A DNA stretch of 64,000 nt. Origin: Paenibacillus sp. DMB20. Its GTDB lineage: Bacteria; Bacillota; Bacilli; Paenibacillales; Paenibacillaceae. The translations under genes and the position numbers were made by a program. The stretch spans positions 62,001-126,000 of the forward strand of contig NZ_LAZU01000003.1 in assembly GCF_000987955.1 (NCBI RefSeq). The letters run 5' to 3'. Below are positions 16,944 to 25,662 of this stretch, one piece after another. Position 1 is the stretch's first letter; each line of letters starts with the position of its first letter. The notes beneath the pieces were generated by a model, which did not search any database, had not been told where the DNA came from, and worked only from the letters and a program-made list of their open reading frames with translations.

Positions 16944-17965
16944 ATGCAAAGAAACTACTGGCCGACTACAGAATGGCAAGCCGTAGACCCGGCAACGTTG
17001 AGAATGAACGCTGAAAAGCTTTCAGAGCTTGAGCCTGTCATAAAATCCGAGTTCAGCAATATAAACGGTATTGTGGTTGCCAGAAATGGACATATCGCTT
17101 ATGAACGATATTTTAATGGCTGTGGCCCGGATGATACGCACCATGTGGCTTCCGTAACGAAAAGCATCATATCTGCCCTCATTGGCATTGCCATGGATGC
17201 AGGATTTATTAAAAATGTTGATCAAAAGGCGCTGGAATTTTTCCCTGAATACGTTCCCGAAACGGCGGATACGCAAAAACGAGAAATCGCCATCCGCCAT
17301 CTTCTTACGATGACGGCTCCTTATCCATTTGAGGACTGGCATGAACCGCTGGACAAAATGTGCATGCAACCCGACTGGGTACAGTATACACTCGATATGC
17401 TCGGCCAAAAAGGAAGTGTCGGGACTTTTAAGTATTCCACCGCAGGGGCGCACTTGCTTTCAGCATCATCACTCGTAGCACTGGAAAAAGTGCCCGTGAG
17501 TTTGCCAACGAACGCTTATTTAAACCCATTGGCATGAAAGAAATCTCGGATGTTGAAATGAAGTCATTCGGGTTTGAAGATTTATTCGGGAAAAACGTGA
17601 AAGGGTGGGTGAATGATCCGAACCGTAACTCCACAGGGGGATGGGGACTTACGCTCAGTCCTCGTGATATGGCACGTTTCGGTGTTCTCTATCTGAATCG
17701 TGGCCTATGGGACAATCATCAGATTATTTCGGGGACATGGATTGACGAATCAACGGCGATGAACCCCAATAAATACGGTTATCTATGGTGGTTACGCGAA
17801 GAGGACGGCATTTTTGCATACCTGGCGGTAGGCGATGGCGGCAATGTCATTTGCTGCATTCCGGAAAAAGATTTGGTCGTAGCCATAACATCAGAATTCA
17901 TCATGAATCCTCGGGATCGATGGTCACTGATTATGGATTATATTATCCCGGCTGTCACGGGCTAA
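16944..17965 (+). pseudogene. Serine hydrolase, beta-lactamase family, single frameshift
   Basis: The first frame (16944-17537) carries the catalytic domain with HHVASVTKSIISALIG (Ser-x-x-Lys) and YSTAGAHLLSA. Near 17463-17467 the homologous reading shifts by one base: in the other frame it continues IITRSTGKSAREFANERLF then KPIGMKEISDVEM, and 17534-17965 completes the domain to GGWGLTLSPRDMARFG and VGDGGNVIC. One missing base restores a protein of about 340 residues of the class C/EstB-like type. It lacks a signal peptide, so it is probably a cytoplasmic esterase or amide hydrolase and a target of the MerR regulator. A sequencing deletion is as likely as a true mutation. Confidence 0.8.
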
Positions 17966-18069
17966 ACTTCTTTTCATGTAGTCAGGCCGCCACCAAGTCA
18001 CGATGCCATGATGCTTCAGGGAACGCGCTTTTCTTGAAAATAAGCAGCAGCGTTACCTGCTAAGAATGA

Positions 18070-18093
18070 AAGCCCCGCTGAAAAGCGGGGCTT
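18070..18093. terminator. GC-rich hairpin with GAAA loop
   Basis: AAGCCCCGCT (18070-18079) and AGCGGGGCTT (18084-18093) pair perfectly around GAAA. No T-run follows on either strand, so termination is uncertain, but its place between converging genes suits that role. Confidence 0.5.
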
Positions 18094-18140
18094 ACTTGAA
18101 AATCTCAGAGCCTTCGTGAAAGGAGGCTCGTTTTCATTGA

Positions 18141-18911
18141 TCAAAAAGGAATTCGTTCTGAATGAATCGCGTAATCATGTTCAGCTGCCCAGGTTGCGAG
18201 ACCATTCCAGAAATCTTCGCAGGCGAAAACTATTTTCGACGGTTCCGTCAAATCTCCGGACATCACCAGTCCGGCTACCTTATCGAATCCTGCCGGACGA
18301 TTCGGCAGTTCCAGAGATTCGGGCAGAACCATGGCCCCGGTCGAGTAAAGTTTTCGGTTGTGCAACCCGATCAACATGGCACCGTATTGGGCAAACTGCA
18401 TGGCCAAGTAGGGCAAATAGGTTTGAGGGCCGTACAGATTTACGTTTCTAAGCTTCCCAATAAATTCGTACATTTCACCTACAAGAATCCCGTTGATTGC
18501 CTGCGTGAAATCTTCGTTTGCTGGTGATTCTGCCGCTTTTTTTAGCTTGGGAAAAAATCCCTTAGGGTCATACAGGCTAAGCGGGGAAAAGAATGGTCCA
18601 TGCGTCAGCGGCCAATCATCTTCAACAGTGGCGGCTGTGTTCAGAAGGACGTCCGCACTACATACATTCACTTCAGCTTTCCAAGGTCCCGCTGACCACT
18701 CATGACTAAATTCGATTTTCTCGCTAGATTCATCCAGCACGCAAAACATCTCAATGTCAGAAAAAGGACCGTCTGTACCTCGGGAAACAGAACCATAGAC
18801 TCCCATGGCCAGGATTTTTTCTTTGTATACCTCGTGCAATCTTTCAGCAATATCTTGACAGTTTTGAAATCTTTCACTTCGAGAAATTTTTACAGGTCCA
18901 TTCATGTTCAT
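18141..18911 (-). CDS. ANT(4')-like aminoglycoside nucleotidyltransferase
   Basis: 256 residues, the size of the kanamycin nucleotidyltransferase ANT(4')-Ia. Strong family wording includes GVYGSVSRGTDGPFSDIEMF (the GS...DxE metal and nucleotide site), EFSHEWSAGPWKAEVNV, WPLTHGPFFS, the helix VGEMYEFIGKLRN with the likely catalytic base Glu, AMLIGLHNRK and the ending SERIPF. The ATG at 18911 follows AAGGGAG with normal spacing; the longer frame from 19037 is rejected. The enzyme adenylylates the 4'-OH of kanamycin, tobramycin and similar drugs in the family. There is no transposon around it, so it looks chromosomal. Activity against drugs is inferred. Confidence 0.9.
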   Translation of the reverse strand: MNMNGPVKISRSERFQNCQDIAERLHEVYKEKILAMGVYGSVSRGTDGPFSDIEMFCVLDESSEKIEFSHEWSAGPWKAEVNVCSADVLLNTAATVEDDWPLTHGPFFSPLSLYDPKGFFPKLKKAAESPANEDFTQAINGILVGEMYEFIGKLRNVNLYGPQTYLPYLAMQFAQYGAMLIGLHNRKLYSTGAMVLPESLELPNRPAGFDKVAGLVMSGDLTEPSKIVFACEDFWNGLATWAAEHDYAIHSERIPF

Positions 18912-19348
18912 TCGCGTACATCTCCCTTGGTTAAATTTGGGGTGGGCTGACACAAACACATGAATGGAGGACCTCGGGGTTAACGGGGAACGTTTTTGGG
19001 ATGCATGGAAACCTCCGATAAATTTATAGTAAGGCACCTAATTAATTTCATTTTAACGAAAATGGAACTATATTACAAGTTATTTTTTCCCTTGGGAAAA
19101 GCGATCCTGTATAAGAGCTTTTAAATTGGAGGAAGTCGAGAAACACCGGATCCGGATGTTATGGCCTATAAAACTATAGGGACAGTTCAATTAAAGAAGA
19201 ACGCCTGATAAAATAAGAATTGGCTTATCCTTTTTGATCGACGAACGTAGTGTGGGGAATTTGATGTGCGGCTTGATAGCGGCGGATCAGGAAACCATCG
19301 ATTTTGCCTGCATAATCAATAACTGAGAAAAGTTTTGGAGGGCGTTTA
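18912..19348. other. Intergenic region without a gene
   Basis: Between divergent genes. It contains the small dyad CATTTTAACGAAAATG (19049-19064), which could be an operator or promoter element for the nucleotidyltransferase, and a weak hairpin ATAAG/CTTAT with a T-run near 19222. No coding signal was seen. Confidence 0.5.
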
Positions 19349-19936
19349 ATGAGATTCGATTCGAACAAATTATTTTGGCTAAATGAACCCATGAGTTATT
19401 CCATTCAGGAAGATGAGGTTGTTATTAGAACGGACCCTGGGACTGACTTTTGGCAGCGCACATACTATGGTTTTAGAAACGATAATGCCCCAGCTTTGTT
19501 GTTCAAGATCAATGAACCCTATTTTTCTTTTACTGTTAGAACAGAGTTTGATAGTAAAAATCGTTTTGATCAATGTGGCGTAATTATCTACCATAACAGT
19601 GATAATTGGTTCAAGGCTTCAATTGAATACGAAAATGAAGAATATCAACGATTAGGAAGCGTGGTTACGAACAATGGATTTTCAGACTGGGCCACCACGG
19701 ATATTGCTTCCAATATTAAAAGTATGTTTTACAGGGTTAGCCGCCGTGAGAGTGATTTCTGCATTGAAAATTCATATGATGGTATAGATTATAAACAAAT
19801 GCGCATCTTTCATTTGTTTGAAGGTAGCGGGGATATTCAACTAGGGATTTATGCATGCAGTCCTGGAAATTCTTCGTTTAAGTCTGTTTTTAGCGAGATG
19901 AAGATAACTGAATGCAAGTGGGAAGCACACGAATAA
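19349..19936 (+). CDS. DUF1349 (concanavalin-like) protein
   Basis: 195 residues. The pattern TDFWQRTYYGFRNDNAPALL, FDQCGVIIYHNSDNWFKASIE, YRVSRRESDFCIENSYDG and GDIQLGIYACSP is that of DUF1349, a beta-sandwich of the concanavalin-like lectin/glucanase fold found in bacteria and yeast (YpgA-like). No signal peptide, so it is cytoplasmic. GGAGGGCG precedes the ATG. Its neighbours do not suggest a pathway. Carbohydrate binding is an inference from fold only. Confidence 0.85.
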   Translation: MRFDSNKLFWLNEPMSYSIQEDEVVIRTDPGTDFWQRTYYGFRNDNAPALLFKINEPYFSFTVRTEFDSKNRFDQCGVIIYHNSDNWFKASIEYENEEYQRLGSVVTNNGFSDWATTDIASNIKSMFYRVSRRESDFCIENSYDGIDYKQMRIFHLFEGSGDIQLGIYACSPGNSSFKSVFSEMKITECKWEAHE

Positions 19937-20039
19937 TTCACGTGAATGTATGATGCAAATTGGAAAACTGACATTCGCGGCAACGAGGCTATAGGCGAAA
20001 TCTTAATGGTTTGATGAATTTTTATGAAAAAGCCATAAC

Positions 20040-20090
20040 TTGACACATGAACGGCTTTGAGGATATTATGGATACAATAAGTCTTTGAAT
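20040..20090 (+). promoter_or_regulatory. Promoter and candidate Rrf2 operator
   Basis: TTGACA (20040-20045) and TATTAT (20064-20069) with an 18-base spacer make a good vegetative promoter. Just downstream, GATACAATAAGTCTTTGAAT (20071-20090) is nearly repeated at 20573-20592 before the reductase gene, so it is a likely operator of this Rrf2 regulator. Confidence 0.65.
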
Positions 20091-20102
20091 GAGGTGTTTA
20101 TC

Positions 20103-20501
20103 GTGAGATTTACAAAAGCGACGAATTATGCTCTGCACACCATGCTTGCGCTCGTTGACGCTCCTCCGGTTAAGCCGATAGGCGTTCAGCAGTTAGCGGA
20201 GCTGCAAGGTGTTTCGCCAACCTATCTTTCCAAAATTTTAACGAGGCTTGTGAAAGCAGGAATGATCGAGTCCGTTTCCGGAGTCAACGGGGGCTATCGC
20301 TTATCCCGCAAAAAAGACGACATTACATTTTTGGATATTATCCACGCTATTGAGGGTTCTGCCTCCTTATTCGAATGTGATTTTGTCCACGGCGAAGAAT
20401 GCTTGATTCAAGCTGTCATGAAGGAAGCGGAAGAAAAAATGGAGAGCCATCTCAAAAACACGAAGTTAATGGACATTGCGCACAAGCAAACGCAGGTTTA
20501 A
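20103..20501 (+). CDS. Rrf2-family transcriptional regulator
   Basis: 132 residues with the Rrf2 start RFTKATNYALHTMLAL, winged HTH (GVQQLAELQGVSPTYLSKIL through TRLVKAGMIES), the wing SVSGVNGGYRLSR and a dimer helix. Two Cys (ECDFVHGEEC) stand where the Fe-S or redox cysteines of Rrf2 proteins cluster, but a full three-Cys set is absent. The GTG at 20103 is chosen because the protein family begins there and GAGGTG precedes it; an ATG at 20085 adds six residues. It very likely regulates itself and the reductase next door via the shared motif. Confidence 0.85.
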   Translation: MRFTKATNYALHTMLALVDAPPVKPIGVQQLAELQGVSPTYLSKILTRLVKAGMIESVSGVNGGYRLSRKKDDITFLDIIHAIEGSASLFECDFVHGEECLIQAVMKEAEEKMESHLKNTKLMDIAHKQTQV

Positions 20502-20572
20502 GGTTGAGCCATTTTATTTTAAAAGCAGGAGTGCGGTTCGCTACCTATAAAAAATTTTTTTGCTTAATCATA

Positions 20573-20592
20573 GATATAATAAGTCTTTAATA
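20573..20592 (+). promoter_or_regulatory. Second copy of the candidate Rrf2 operator
   Basis: GATATAATAAGTCTTTAATA matches GATACAATAAGTCTTTGAAT at 20071 over most positions, with AATAAGTCTTT identical. It lies about 25 bases before the reductase start and includes a TATAAT. Confidence 0.6.
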
Positions 20593-20615
20593 ACTGTATA
20601 AAAGGAGCTGAGCAT

Positions 20616-21527
20616 ATGATTTACGATTGCGCCATTATTGGCGGAGGACCCGCGGGGTTGAATGCAGCCCTCGTGCTTGGAAGGGCCAGGAGAAGAGTGG
20701 CTTTGATAGACAACAATCAGCCCAGAAATGCCGTTACGCATGCATCTCACGGTTTTATTACAAGAGACGGCGTAACGCCGGCCGAGTTCCGCCGTGTTGC
20801 CTATGAAGAGGTTCGCTCTTATCCGTCTGTCGATCATCTCCAAACGGAGGTCATTTCAGTTCGCACTATCGAATCCGGATTTGAGGTACTTGACTCGTCA
20901 GGCCTTAGCCTTCAAGCACGAAAACTAATTTTGGCTACAGGCGTCAAGGAGATATATCCAGAAATAGAAGGTTTTTATCCGCTATACGGGAAAAGCTTGT
21001 TCAATTGCCCCTATTGCGATGGCTGGGAACTGCAGGATCAACCGCTTGTCGTTGTTTCCGAACATCCCAACCTGTTTCATACGGCCAAATTACTTCTCAA
21101 TTGGAGCAAGGACTTGGTTGTCTGTACGAACGGCAAGGCGTCCCTCTCGGATGAGCAAAATAAGCAGCTTCAATCCAAAGAAATCATGGTGGTGGAGCAA
21201 CCTGTTGCAGCTTTCATTGGCCAGAATGGGCAACTTGAGCATGTTCGCTTTGCAGATGGAACTCAAATTCCAAGGAGTGGCGGCTTTGTGACTCCAAAAT
21301 TTGTGCAAAGTGTACCGTTCGCAGAACGTTTGGGCTGTGAAAGGACGGAGTCGGGCGGGATTAAGACTGATGGAAAGGGAAGGTCCTCGATACCTGGTTT
21401 ATATGTTGCCGGAGATTCTTCGTACATGGCGCCATCTCAGGTGGTTTTTGCTGCAGCAGACGGCAGCCGAACCGCTATATGCGTAAATATGGATTTGACG
21501 GAGGAAGATTTTTCGCTCCGTTGGTGA
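20616..21527 (+). CDS. Thioredoxin-reductase-like FAD/NAD(P) oxidoreductase
   Basis: 303 residues. FAD-binding GGGPAGLNAALVLGRARRRVAL at the N-terminus, ATGVKEIYP, the redox pair in FNCPYCDGWE (CxxC), and the C-terminal FAD motif GLYVAGDSSYMAPSQVVFAAADG. The NAD(P)H site between the Cys pair and the end is degenerate (no clear GxGxxA), unlike classical TrxB. AAAGGAGC precedes the ATG. With the Rrf2 regulator upstream and thioredoxin downstream it forms a thiol-redox cluster. It may reduce the adjacent thioredoxin, or act as a different disulfide reductase. Confidence 0.85.
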   Translation: MIYDCAIIGGGPAGLNAALVLGRARRRVALIDNNQPRNAVTHASHGFITRDGVTPAEFRRVAYEEVRSYPSVDHLQTEVISVRTIESGFEVLDSSGLSLQARKLILATGVKEIYPEIEGFYPLYGKSLFNCPYCDGWELQDQPLVVVSEHPNLFHTAKLLLNWSKDLVVCTNGKASLSDEQNKQLQSKEIMVVEQPVAAFIGQNGQLEHVRFADGTQIPRSGGFVTPKFVQSVPFAERLGCERTESGGIKTDGKGRSSIPGLYVAGDSSYMAPSQVVFAAADGSRTAICVNMDLTEEDFSLRW

Positions 21528-21733
21528 TTTTATGGGTTAATCGAGGACATAAACAGTCTGTTATATCTCTTAATGGGGAAGGAGCGGATGATGTAATGAA
21601 TCGTCCGAGTACGGGCGTGCTGATTTAAGGAGGTGATGAAATATCCGTCGATTCATCATCGGCAGGAGAAATTAGAAGATAAGCTGTTCGTTCAGAATTG
21701 GTGATAAAAATTATGAATTGGAGGAAGATACGA

Positions 21734-22054
21734 ATGACCATTTGTCACACTACGGATACAACCTTTAAAAGCGATTTGAAAACCGAAGGCTTTACATTAG
21801 TTAATTTTTGGGCACCTTGGTGCGGGCCATGCCGGTATTTTGCACCCATACTTGAAACGTTTGATCAGGAATATAGCACAGAAGTTAGGGTTCTCAAAGT
21901 CAATGCGGATGAACAACCCAACACTGCCGCGCATTATGGAATTATGAGCCTTCCAACCACGATTCTGTTTAAAGACGGTAATCCGATCAACAAAATAGTT
22001 GGAGCTGTTAGTGTCGATAAATTGAAACAGTTCATATCAGATAATACAAATTAA
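21734..22054 (+). CDS. Thioredoxin
   Basis: 106 residues, single thioredoxin fold. Active site FWAPWCGPCRYFAP, cis-Pro in MSLPTTILFKDG. The ATG at 21734 has GGAGGA eight bases upstream; an in-frame ATG at 21698 has no site. It transfers electrons from a reductase (possibly the gene at 20616) to cytoplasmic disulfides. The 200 bases before it contain no recognisable gene, although AAGGAGGTGATG at 21629 looks like a relic ribosome site. Confidence 0.92.
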   Translation: MTICHTTDTTFKSDLKTEGFTLVNFWAPWCGPCRYFAPILETFDQEYSTEVRVLKVNADEQPNTAAHYGIMSLPTTILFKDGNPINKIVGAVSVDKLKQFISDNTN

Positions 22055-22107
22055 TACAAACCTAATGAACAAAATCGACTCGGTTCTAGCGAGCGAAAAG
22101 CTCCCAA

Positions 22108-22142
22108 CGAAAGCCGCCGGCCCAATTGACCTGCGGCTTTCG
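22108..22142 (+). terminator. Terminator-like hairpin
   Basis: CGAAAGCCGC (22108-22117) and GCGGCTTTCG (22133-22142) form a perfect 10-base stem after the thioredoxin gene. Only a weak T-stretch follows. Confidence 0.55.
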
Positions 22143-22176
22143 CTAATTTGAGCATTTAAATTTTTGGGGTGGTAAA

Positions 22177-23252
22177 ATGAATGATTTGAAACTAAATACA
22201 AAAGAACAACGTTACTCTTTCATCATATTGATATTGTTTTTTGCAGGATTGGCAATTATGTCGAGCTTCTACGTTACAATACCTTTAATCTCCGTACTTT
22301 CAAGGGAATTTTCGGTATCAGAAGGGCAAGCAGTATGGGCGAGTAGTATGTTTACGTTATCTTTCGCTGTTGGATGCTTACTGTTTGGACCATTATCAGA
22401 TCGTTTTGGCCGAAAAAAAATCATGCTTTGGGGATTGGCTGCGTTAACGATTACGACTATCATTCTAGGGTTTCAAAGCAGTTTATCCTCGGTTATTCTT
22501 TTCAGAGGAATACAAGGCTTGACTGCGGCTACGTTCTCTCCCGTGGTCCTTCCCTATGTGATGGAATAACGCTACTGATGGTATTCTTTATACCGAACCT
22601 ACCGGCGAATGGAGTTCGTGTTGCGGCAGCATTCAAACAAATGAGAAAGACGCTGGGTCAAAAATCGCTGTGGTTTGCCTATGTAATCGCATTGGTCATG
22701 CTGCTTTCTTTTGTAGGCATGTACACTGCATTGGGGGACTTTTTAAGCAGTTCTCTTTTCGGCTTCTCGAATCAACAGATATTATATGTGCGTTCAATAG
22801 GGATCGTAGGGATGTTAATGTCTCTTTTTGCGGGGAGTTTGGTTAGGAGATTTGGCATGATATCCACACTTAGAAGCGCAATAATCCTAGCTGCGACCGG
22901 ATTGATATTGTTAGGACTTGGAACAAACATGGTGTTCATAATTGTAATGAGCGTTGTATTTGTATCCGGCATTGCAACCGCCATACCTTCATTGGTTTCA
23001 CTGGTCGGTGAATTAGGGGGATCTGCGAGAAGTGCGGCGATTTCCATTTATACGGTTGTTGTGAATTTAGGTGCTACCATTGGGCCCATCCTAGCCGTTC
23101 AGATGCTCGGAACTGGTAATTATGTCATTACTTTTTTAATCTTCGCGGGCTGTTTGCTGCTGGGGCTCCTGGCAACATTATTTGTTAAACGCGTATCCCC
23201 AGCGGTTGATGAACTTAATATAGCAAAGAAGAAATCGATAACACCAAATTGA
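22177..23252 (+). pseudogene. MFS transporter, internally deleted and frameshifted
   Basis: The first 130 codons are helices 1-4 of a 12-TM major facilitator of the drug/solute type, with the family motif FGPLSDRFGRKK between TM2 and TM3, ending at VVLPYVME and a stop. The second half resumes in another frame at LLMVFFIPNLPANGV with helices 7-12. Comparison with the usual MFS layout shows helices 5 and 6 (about 60 residues) are absent at the junction near 22567. Unlike the other broken genes here, this needs a real deletion, so it is a true pseudogene. Confidence 0.8.
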
Positions 23253-23487
23253 GAATCACCTTTCACCCCAGCATTAATAGTTAGCCCTGGCTTTCCTCAC
23301 CATCAACCTTTTTCCCTTTGTTTCGTTCCCAGGCTTGAACTCCAAGCCCTCAGACTGTAACGCATTCTAAGGTTAGGCATTGAACGCGGTCCCATACCGT
23401 GAAATTGCAAGATCTCCCGTTCGGTAAAGGTTGATAGCTCCTTGCATAGGCAAATAAGTAATCTATAAAATAGAATCTCATTAAAAA

Positions 23488-23525
23488 CAAAAATGACACA
23501 GGTATTCTTGTGTCATTTTTATTTA
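23488..23525. terminator. Rho-independent terminator
   Basis: AAAAATGACACA and TGTGTCATTTTT form a stem with a GGTATTCT loop, flanked by A and T runs on either side, so it can work in both directions. Confidence 0.75.
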
Positions 23526-23780
23526 TAAATTATCCCAAAACATCGGGTGCGAGGCTAAATCGGAATCTACCAAATAGGGGAAACTCTTCATTTAAAAAGT
23601 CATTCACATCGAAATAAGCTATCTATGACTTGGTTTTTGTCTGTTTCTACGGCCTCGTGGACGCACTTCCAGTCTAAATCGTTTATAATTATTAGATAAT
23701 AGTAGATATTTTATTCTATTAATAATTATAATAGACTATGATAGGGTTATGTTTGAGACAGAGAAGGTGTGTTCACGGGT

Positions 23781-23828
23781 AGCGCCTTGCTATTGCGGCA
23801 TCTAAGCAGGGAGCGCTTACTCTTTTTT
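23781..23828 (+). terminator. Terminator hairpin in the mqo leader
   Basis: AGCGCCTTGCT (23781-23791) pairs with AGCAGGG-AG-CGCT (ending 23817) with one two-base bulge, then TACTCTTTTTTC. It lies between the presumed promoter near 23727 and the ATG at 23855, so it would stop transcription into mqo unless bypassed. This suggests attenuation control. No T-box or known riboswitch pattern was recognised. Confidence 0.55.
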
Positions 23829-23854
23829 CAAATATAGAGATAAGGAAGGATATC

Positions 23855-25354
23855 ATGAGCAGCATACAGAAAAAAACGGACGTCATCTTAATTGGAGCCG
23901 GAATCATGAGTGCGACTTTGGGGACACTGCTGAAAGAACTAGTTCCGGACTGGGAAATTACGGTATTTGAGAAGTTGGCAAACGCAGGAGAGGAAAGCTC
24001 TAACGAATGGAATAACGCGGGAACGGGACATGCTGCATTGTGCGAACTTAACTACACGGCCGAAAAACCGGACGGATCCGTCGATATTAGCAAAGCCGTA
24101 AAAGTTAATGAGCAGTTTCAGCTTTCAAGACAGTTTTGGTCTTATCTTGTAAACAACGATCTGATTCGCAATCCGCAGGACTTTATCATGCCAATACCTC
24201 ATATGAGTTTGGTGCAAGGCGAAAAAAATGTAGCGTTTTTGAAAAAACGTTTTGAAGCGCTGTCATTAAATCCCCTGTTTCAAGGAATGGAGTTTTCCGA
24301 CGCCCCTGAAAAGCTGGAGGAATGGATTCCGCTTATCATGGAAGGACGTACATCGAATGATCCGTTAGCGGCAACAAAAATAGACTCTGGGACGGATGTC
24401 AACTTTGGCGCTTTAACGCGAATGCTATTTGACCACCTAAAGAATAAAAACGTTGAGGTAAACTACAAGCATGGCGTCAAGAATATTAAACGTACCAGCG
24501 ACGGCTCGTGGGAATTGAAAGTGCATGATATCGATAGCGGAACAGTCGAGTACCATACTGCAAAATTCGTTTTTATCGGCGGCGGGGGCGGAAGTCTGCC
24601 TTTGCTGCAAAAAACAGGCATTCCCGAGTCCAAGCATATTGGGGGGTTCCCGGTAAGCGGGCTATTTTTGGTATGCAACAATCCGGAAGTTGCCGCGCAG
24701 CATCATGCGAAAGTATACGGTAAAGCCAAGGTTGGTGCTCCTCCCATGTCTGTTCCGCACCTTGATACAAGATATATCGATAACAAAAAGACGTTGCTGT
24801 TCGGACCGTTTGCAGGCTTCTCGCCAAAGTTCTTAAAAACGGGTTCTTATTTTGATTTGATAGGTTCCGTAAAACCAAATAATGTGCTCACGATGTTGGC
24901 GGCAGGCGTAAAAGAGATGGCATTGACAAAATACCTGATCCAGCAAGTGCTGTTATCGAACGAAAAGCGCATGGAAGAATTGCGCGAGTTTATTCCGAAC
25001 GCCAAAAGCGAGGATTGGGACATCGTGGTAGCGGGCCAACGCGTGCAAGTCATCAAAGATACGGATGCCGGTAAAGGAACGCTTCAATTTGGCACGGAAG
25101 TCGTTAGTGCCGCCGATGGCTCGGTAGCTGCATTGCTCGGTGCTTCTCCGGGTGCTTCTACTGCCGTTCACGTTATGCTTGAAGTATTAGAAAAATGCTT
25201 CCCGCAGCATATGAAGGAGTGGGAGCCGAAAATAAAAGAAATGATTCCTTCTTATGGCGTCTCATTAGCGGAAAATCCTGGGCTCTTCCAAGAGATTCAT
25301 TCTTCAACAGCGCAGGCGCTCGGCCTCATCGAAAAGGTACCGGTCTTAAATTAA
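23855..25354 (+). CDS. mqo: Malate:quinone oxidoreductase
   Basis: 499 residues, the normal length. FAD-binding [20 protein letters not shown] near the N-terminus, then [54 protein letters not shown] and the C-terminal [20 protein letters not shown], all hallmarks of Mqo. It oxidises L-malate to oxaloacetate and passes electrons to the quinone pool at the membrane, an alternative to NAD-dependent malate dehydrogenase. AAGGAAGG precedes the ATG. Its leader carries a terminator hairpin. Monocistronic by the terminator at 25406. Confidence 0.95.
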   Translation: MSSIQKKTDVILIGAGIMSATLGTLLKELVPDWEITVFEKLANAGEESSNEWNNAGTGHAALCELNYTAEKPDGSVDISKAVKVNEQFQLSRQFWSYLVNNDLIRNPQDFIMPIPHMSLVQGEKNVAFLKKRFEALSLNPLFQGMEFSDAPEKLEEWIPLIMEGRTSNDPLAATKIDSGTDVNFGALTRMLFDHLKNKNVEVNYKHGVKNIKRTSDGSWELKVHDIDSGTVEYHTAKFVFIGGGGGSLPLLQKTGIPESKHIGGFPVSGLFLVCNNPEVAAQHHAKVYGKAKVGAPPMSVPHLDTRYIDNKKTLLFGPFAGFSPKFLKTGSYFDLIGSVKPNNVLTMLAAGVKEMALTKYLIQQVLLSNEKRMEELREFIPNAKSEDWDIVVAGQRVQVIKDTDAGKGTLQFGTEVVSAADGSVAALLGASPGASTAVHVMLEVLEKCFPQHMKEWEPKIKEMIPSYGVSLAENPGLFQEIHSSTAQALGLIEKVPVLN

Positions 25355-25405
25355 TTTCTTTGGATGAAAAAGCAAAAAATTGATGTTAACTCAAGGAAAT
25401 CGACG

Positions 25406-25432
25406 AAGTCGCCACTTTGGCGACTTTTTTGT
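25406..25432. terminator. Rho-independent terminator
   Basis: AAGTCGCC-ACTTT-GGCGACTT followed by TTTTTT. Closes mqo. The same AAGTCGCC...GGCGRCTT stem recurs at 28723 and 34934. Confidence 0.85.
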
Positions 25433-25640
25433 ATTAGAGGCACCCGACAGTACTTTGCGCCGAGATAGCATGCCATCTCAGCAGTCCGATCCGTAGATCC
25501 ATCATTAATCACTAGCACATCAACATCTTCAGTATGTACGTAAATATCTTGAATCACTGCCCCAATACTGTTCTCCTCATTATAGGCAGGTATAATGACC
25601 AGCTTATTCCTGCGTTCACATTTATCGTCCTTCCAGCTGA
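25431..25640 (-). pseudogene. Family 2 glycosyltransferase, N-terminal fragment
   Basis: On the minus strand the frame reads KLVIIPAYNEENSIGAVIQD then DVLVINDGSTDRTAEMA, the GT-A nucleotide-sugar site of GT2 enzymes such as polyprenyl-phosphate sugar transferases. No start codon is available in frame and the protein stops after about 65 codons near the mqo terminator, so most of it (including the rest of the catalytic domain) is lost. It follows the membrane glycosyltransferase gene in the same direction, a common pairing. Confidence 0.7.
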
Positions 25641-25662
25641 CACTTGGTTACTTTTTTTACGT

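Larger units (their letters stand above)
23253..23854. other. Intergenic region before mqo
   Basis: No gene is visible in these 600 bases. A terminator (AAAATGACACA/TGTGTCATTTTT, about 23488-23525) closes upstream transcription; a very AT-rich stretch at 23690-23740 with TATAAT at 23727-23732 looks like the mqo promoter; a leader hairpin follows at 23781. Confidence 0.6.

Noticed and set aside
21590..21640. AAGGAGGTGATG and a short frame MNRPSTGVLI before thioredoxin
   Set aside because: The frame ends after ten codons and does not match anything; at most a relic.
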